Shown here piece by piece: positions 62,230 to 64,000 of a stretch of 64,000 nucleotides of DNA. Both the position numbers and the translations under genes were made by a program. The stretch is from assembly GCF_011799805.1 (NCBI RefSeq), contig NZ_WXUB01000002.1, forward strand, positions 1,240,001 through 1,304,000, written 5' to 3'. The DNA is from Maribellus sediminis (GTDB lineage: Bacteria; Bacteroidota; Bacteroidia; Bacteroidales; Prolixibacteraceae). How positions within the stretch are numbered: the first letter of the stretch is position 1; each line of letters begins with the position of its first letter. A model generated the notes under the pieces. The model was not told where the DNA came from. It searched no databases and was given only the letters and a program-made list of their open reading frames with translations.

Positions 62230-63750
62230 ATGAAGAAATTAAATCGTGCTAATGCAACTGAAACTGCAAAGTACCCAACACGAATACTCCAGTTTGGAGA
62301 AGGAAACTTTTTACGTGCTTTCACCGATTGGATCGTTAATAAAATGAACAAAGAAATCGGGTTTAACGCCGGTATCGACGTGGTGCAGCCACTTCCCAAC
62401 GGAATGGTTAACATGCTAAATGACCAGGACGGTCTATTTCATGTTTACCTAAAAGGCATTAAAGACGGCAAGCCTGTGACCGAGTTTACGCTGATTGATT
62501 GTATCAACAACGGAATTAATCCATACAGTGAATTCGAAGCTTATGAAGAAAGCATTCTTAATCCTGATCTTCGTTTTGTAATTTCGAACACTACAGAAGC
62601 AGGAATCAGCTGGGACGAAAGTGACACGCTGGATTTGCAACCTCAGAATTCTTTCCCCGCCAAGGTTGCTGCGATGTTGTATTCGCGCTACAAAAAATTT
62701 AACGGCGACAACTCGAAAGGACTTATCTTTTTTGCCTGTGAATTGATTGACCGAAACGGCGATATGCTGAAAAAATATGTACTGAAACATGCTGAAAATT
62801 GGAAACTGGAACAAGGATTCATAGACTGGGTGAACGAAGCCAACTGTTTTTGCAGCACACTGGTCGACCGTATTGTTCCGGGATTCCCACGCGACGAAAT
62901 CAAAGAAATTCAGGAAGAACTGGGATACGAAGATAACCTGGTTGTTGTTGGCGAATATTTCCACCTGTGGGTAATTGAAGCACCGGAATGGGTACAAAAC
63001 GAATTTCCTGCTGCAAAAGCCGGTTTGGAAGTTCAGTTTGTGAAGGATATGAAGCGTTTCCGTGAGCAAAAAGTACAGGTACTCAACGGTTGCCACACCG
63101 GAAGTTATGCAGTTTCTTACCTCAGTGGAATTGAAACTGTTCGCGAGGCGTACGAAAACCTCGAAGTTGGTAATTTCATGAAAGAACTGGTTTATGACGA
63201 AGTACTGCCTGTTCTGGACGGAACCGAAAAAGAGCTGAAGAAATTTGCCAACAAAATCCTTGAGCGTTTTGCCAATCCTTTTATCCGTCACCAATGGCAA
63301 AGCATCGCTCTGAATGCCATGTCGAAATGGGAAACACGTAACCTGCCTTCGTTGATCAACTTCGAACAAAAACACGGCATGTTGCCACAAAAATTGGTTT
63401 TCTCGCTGGCAGCAATGATCGCTTATTTTAAAGGCGAAGCCAACGGTGAATCGTATAACGTTCAGGACGATGAATGGATCGTTGATTTCTACAAGGAAGC
63501 CTGGGCAGCATGCGACGGTCGTCCGATCTCGATCTACAAGCTTTGCGAAAAAGTATTGAGCCTCGATAAAGTCTGGAAACAAAACCTGAATGATATTCCG
63601 AACCTCACCATTACGGTTAGTCACTACCTGTTTCTGATCACTCAGGTAGGCATGAAAAAAGCAGTGAAAGCAGTGTTGAGCGAAGACAATCCGCTGATGC
63701 AGATCACCATTGAAAAGATGAACAAAACCGAAGAAACAGTTACAGCATAA
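62230..63750 (+). CDS. uxaB: tagaturonate reductase
   Basis: Mannitol-dehydrogenase family enzyme reducing tagaturonate to altronate with NADH, in galacturonate breakdown. 506 residues. N-terminal nucleotide site with RILQFGEGNFLRAFTDWIV, then RFVISNTTEAGISW, and the catalytic helix VQVLNGCHTGSYAVSYLSG (Lys before and Asn/His in it). It starts an operon with altronate dehydratase, 8 bp downstream. Confidence 0.94.
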   Translation: MKKLNRANATETAKYPTRILQFGEGNFLRAFTDWIVNKMNKEIGFNAGIDVVQPLPNGMVNMLNDQDGLFHVYLKGIKDGKPVTEFTLIDCINNGINPYSEFEAYEESILNPDLRFVISNTTEAGISWDESDTLDLQPQNSFPAKVAAMLYSRYKKFNGDNSKGLIFFACELIDRNGDMLKKYVLKHAENWKLEQGFIDWVNEANCFCSTLVDRIVPGFPRDEIKEIQEELGYEDNLVVVGEYFHLWVIEAPEWVQNEFPAAKAGLEVQFVKDMKRFREQKVQVLNGCHTGSYAVSYLSGIETVREAYENLEVGNFMKELVYDEVLPVLDGTEKELKKFANKILERFANPFIRHQWQSIALNAMSKWETRNLPSLINFEQKHGMLPQKLVFSLAAMIAYFKGEANGESYNVQDDEWIVDFYKEAWAACDGRPISIYKLCEKVLSLDKVWKQNLNDIPNLTITVSHYLFLITQVGMKKAVKAVLSEDNPLMQITIEKMNKTEETVTA

Positions 63751-63757
63751 AAGAACA

Positions 63758-64000
63758 ATGGCAGATTTCATTAAAATCAATCCTGTTGACAATGTGGTTA
63801 TCGCTTTGAAAGATTTTTCAGCGGGCGATAAAATAGTTGTCGACAGTCAGGAATTGGAGATCAAAAACGAAATTCCGAAAGGGCATAAAATTGCAGTGCT
63901 TGCAATTGGCGAGAATGAAGACATCATCAAGTATGGTGCGCCAATTGGCCATGCAACGCAAAATATTGCAGCAGGAGAACACATTCATGTGCAGAACCTG
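63758..64000 (+). CDS. uxaA: altronate dehydratase, N-terminal part (cut by window edge)
   Basis: The first 81 codons are visible from the ATG at 63758 (MADFIKINPVDNVVIAL). This is the SAF-type N-terminal domain, including KGHKIAVLAIGENEDIIKYG and IGHATQNIAAGEHIHVQNL, which pairs with the larger iron-dependent catalytic domain beyond the window. Converts altronate to 2-keto-3-deoxygluconate, the step after UxaB. Confidence 0.93.
   Translation, partial: MADFIKINPVDNVVIALKDFSAGDKIVVDSQELEIKNEIPKGHKIAVLAIGENEDIIKYGAPIGHATQNIAAGEHIHVQNL

Noticed and set aside
62449-63792. 447-codon open frame on the minus strand opposite uxaB
   Set aside because: uxaB has full conserved motifs in the other strand; the antisense frame has no recognisable domain and comes from the codon pattern of uxaB.
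1-64000. Prophage, integrative element or insertion sequence
   Set aside because: No integrase, transposase, phage structural gene or tRNA-linked attachment site was seen; accessory material is limited to single genes and small modules.

Overview
The window looks like chromosomal DNA of a Bacteroidota bacterium, probably an anaerobic or facultative marine or sediment member of Bacteroidia (a Marinilabiliales/Prolixibacteraceae-like lineage; inferred from gene content, not from any database search). The signs are: promoters of the Bacteroidetes type (-7 box TAnnTTTG) before many genes, type IX secretion (T9SS) C-terminal domains, Bacteroidetes-specific families (DUF3822, long NusB, GOLPH3-like protein, four-helix-bundle S23-like protein), secreted sulfatases, an Rnf complex and a single-chain pyruvate:ferredoxin oxidoreductase. 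No rRNA, tRNA, CRISPR array, insertion sequence or prophage was seen.

Layout. 1-3.6 kb, minus strand: a phosphosugar mutase (cut by the window edge), a toxin-antitoxin pair whose toxin is broken by a nonsense codon, and rfbA-rfbC-rfbD for dTDP-L-rhamnose. 3.7-19.6 kb: housekeeping genes on both strands (rpsA, STAS protein, RNase Z, RecD-like helicase, DUF3822-rsmD, thioredoxin-like protein, pdxH, dnaX, glutathione peroxidase, GOLPH3-like protein, threonine aldolase, rhomboid, nusB, DUF1573, yajC), tightly packed, with three convergent pairs that abut or overlap at their stop codons. 19.6-22.8 kb: palindromic repeats, a secreted beta-propeller protein and ychF. 23.1-25.5 kb: a Nudix-type regulator and an ECF sigma / putative anti-sigma / periplasmic-protein operon. 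25.5-41.2 kb: two secreted sulfatases, ribBA, a pbpC plus alpha-2-macroglobulin pair, and a KefF/KefC-like pair.

41.3-44.6 kb is an AT-rich accessory patch: a T9SS cargo protein, two decayed T9SS genes and an M43-type metalloprotease. 44.8-50.2 kb is a complete rseC-like-rnfBCDGEA operon (ferredoxin:NAD oxidoreductase ion pump). Pyruvate:ferredoxin oxidoreductase follows at 52.1-55.7 kb, so the maker and user of reduced ferredoxin lie close together. Between them sits an ATPase with an altered Walker B and a four-helix-bundle gene bracketed by heptamer repeat arrays. Just after nifJ, an intact toxin-antitoxin module lies between two near-identical copies of the nifJ 3' end and terminator. 56.4-64 kb: a C_GCAxxG_C_C protein with an XRE regulator, a secreted ADP-ribosylglycohydrolase, an SRPBCC protein, an AlkD-like protein, a lipoprotein, and the start of a hexuronate operon (uxaB-uxaA) behind a LacI-type palindrome.

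Most notable observations: an A11 tract in dnaX exactly at the end of the clamp-loader core, where a slip of one base in either direction gives an immediate stop (possible programmed tau/gamma production); the duplicated terminator around a toxin-antitoxin module; the heptamer-bracketed four-helix-bundle gene; an rseC-like gene with no usual start codon; and a cluster of fresh pseudogenes. I did not find one large unknown multi-gene system.
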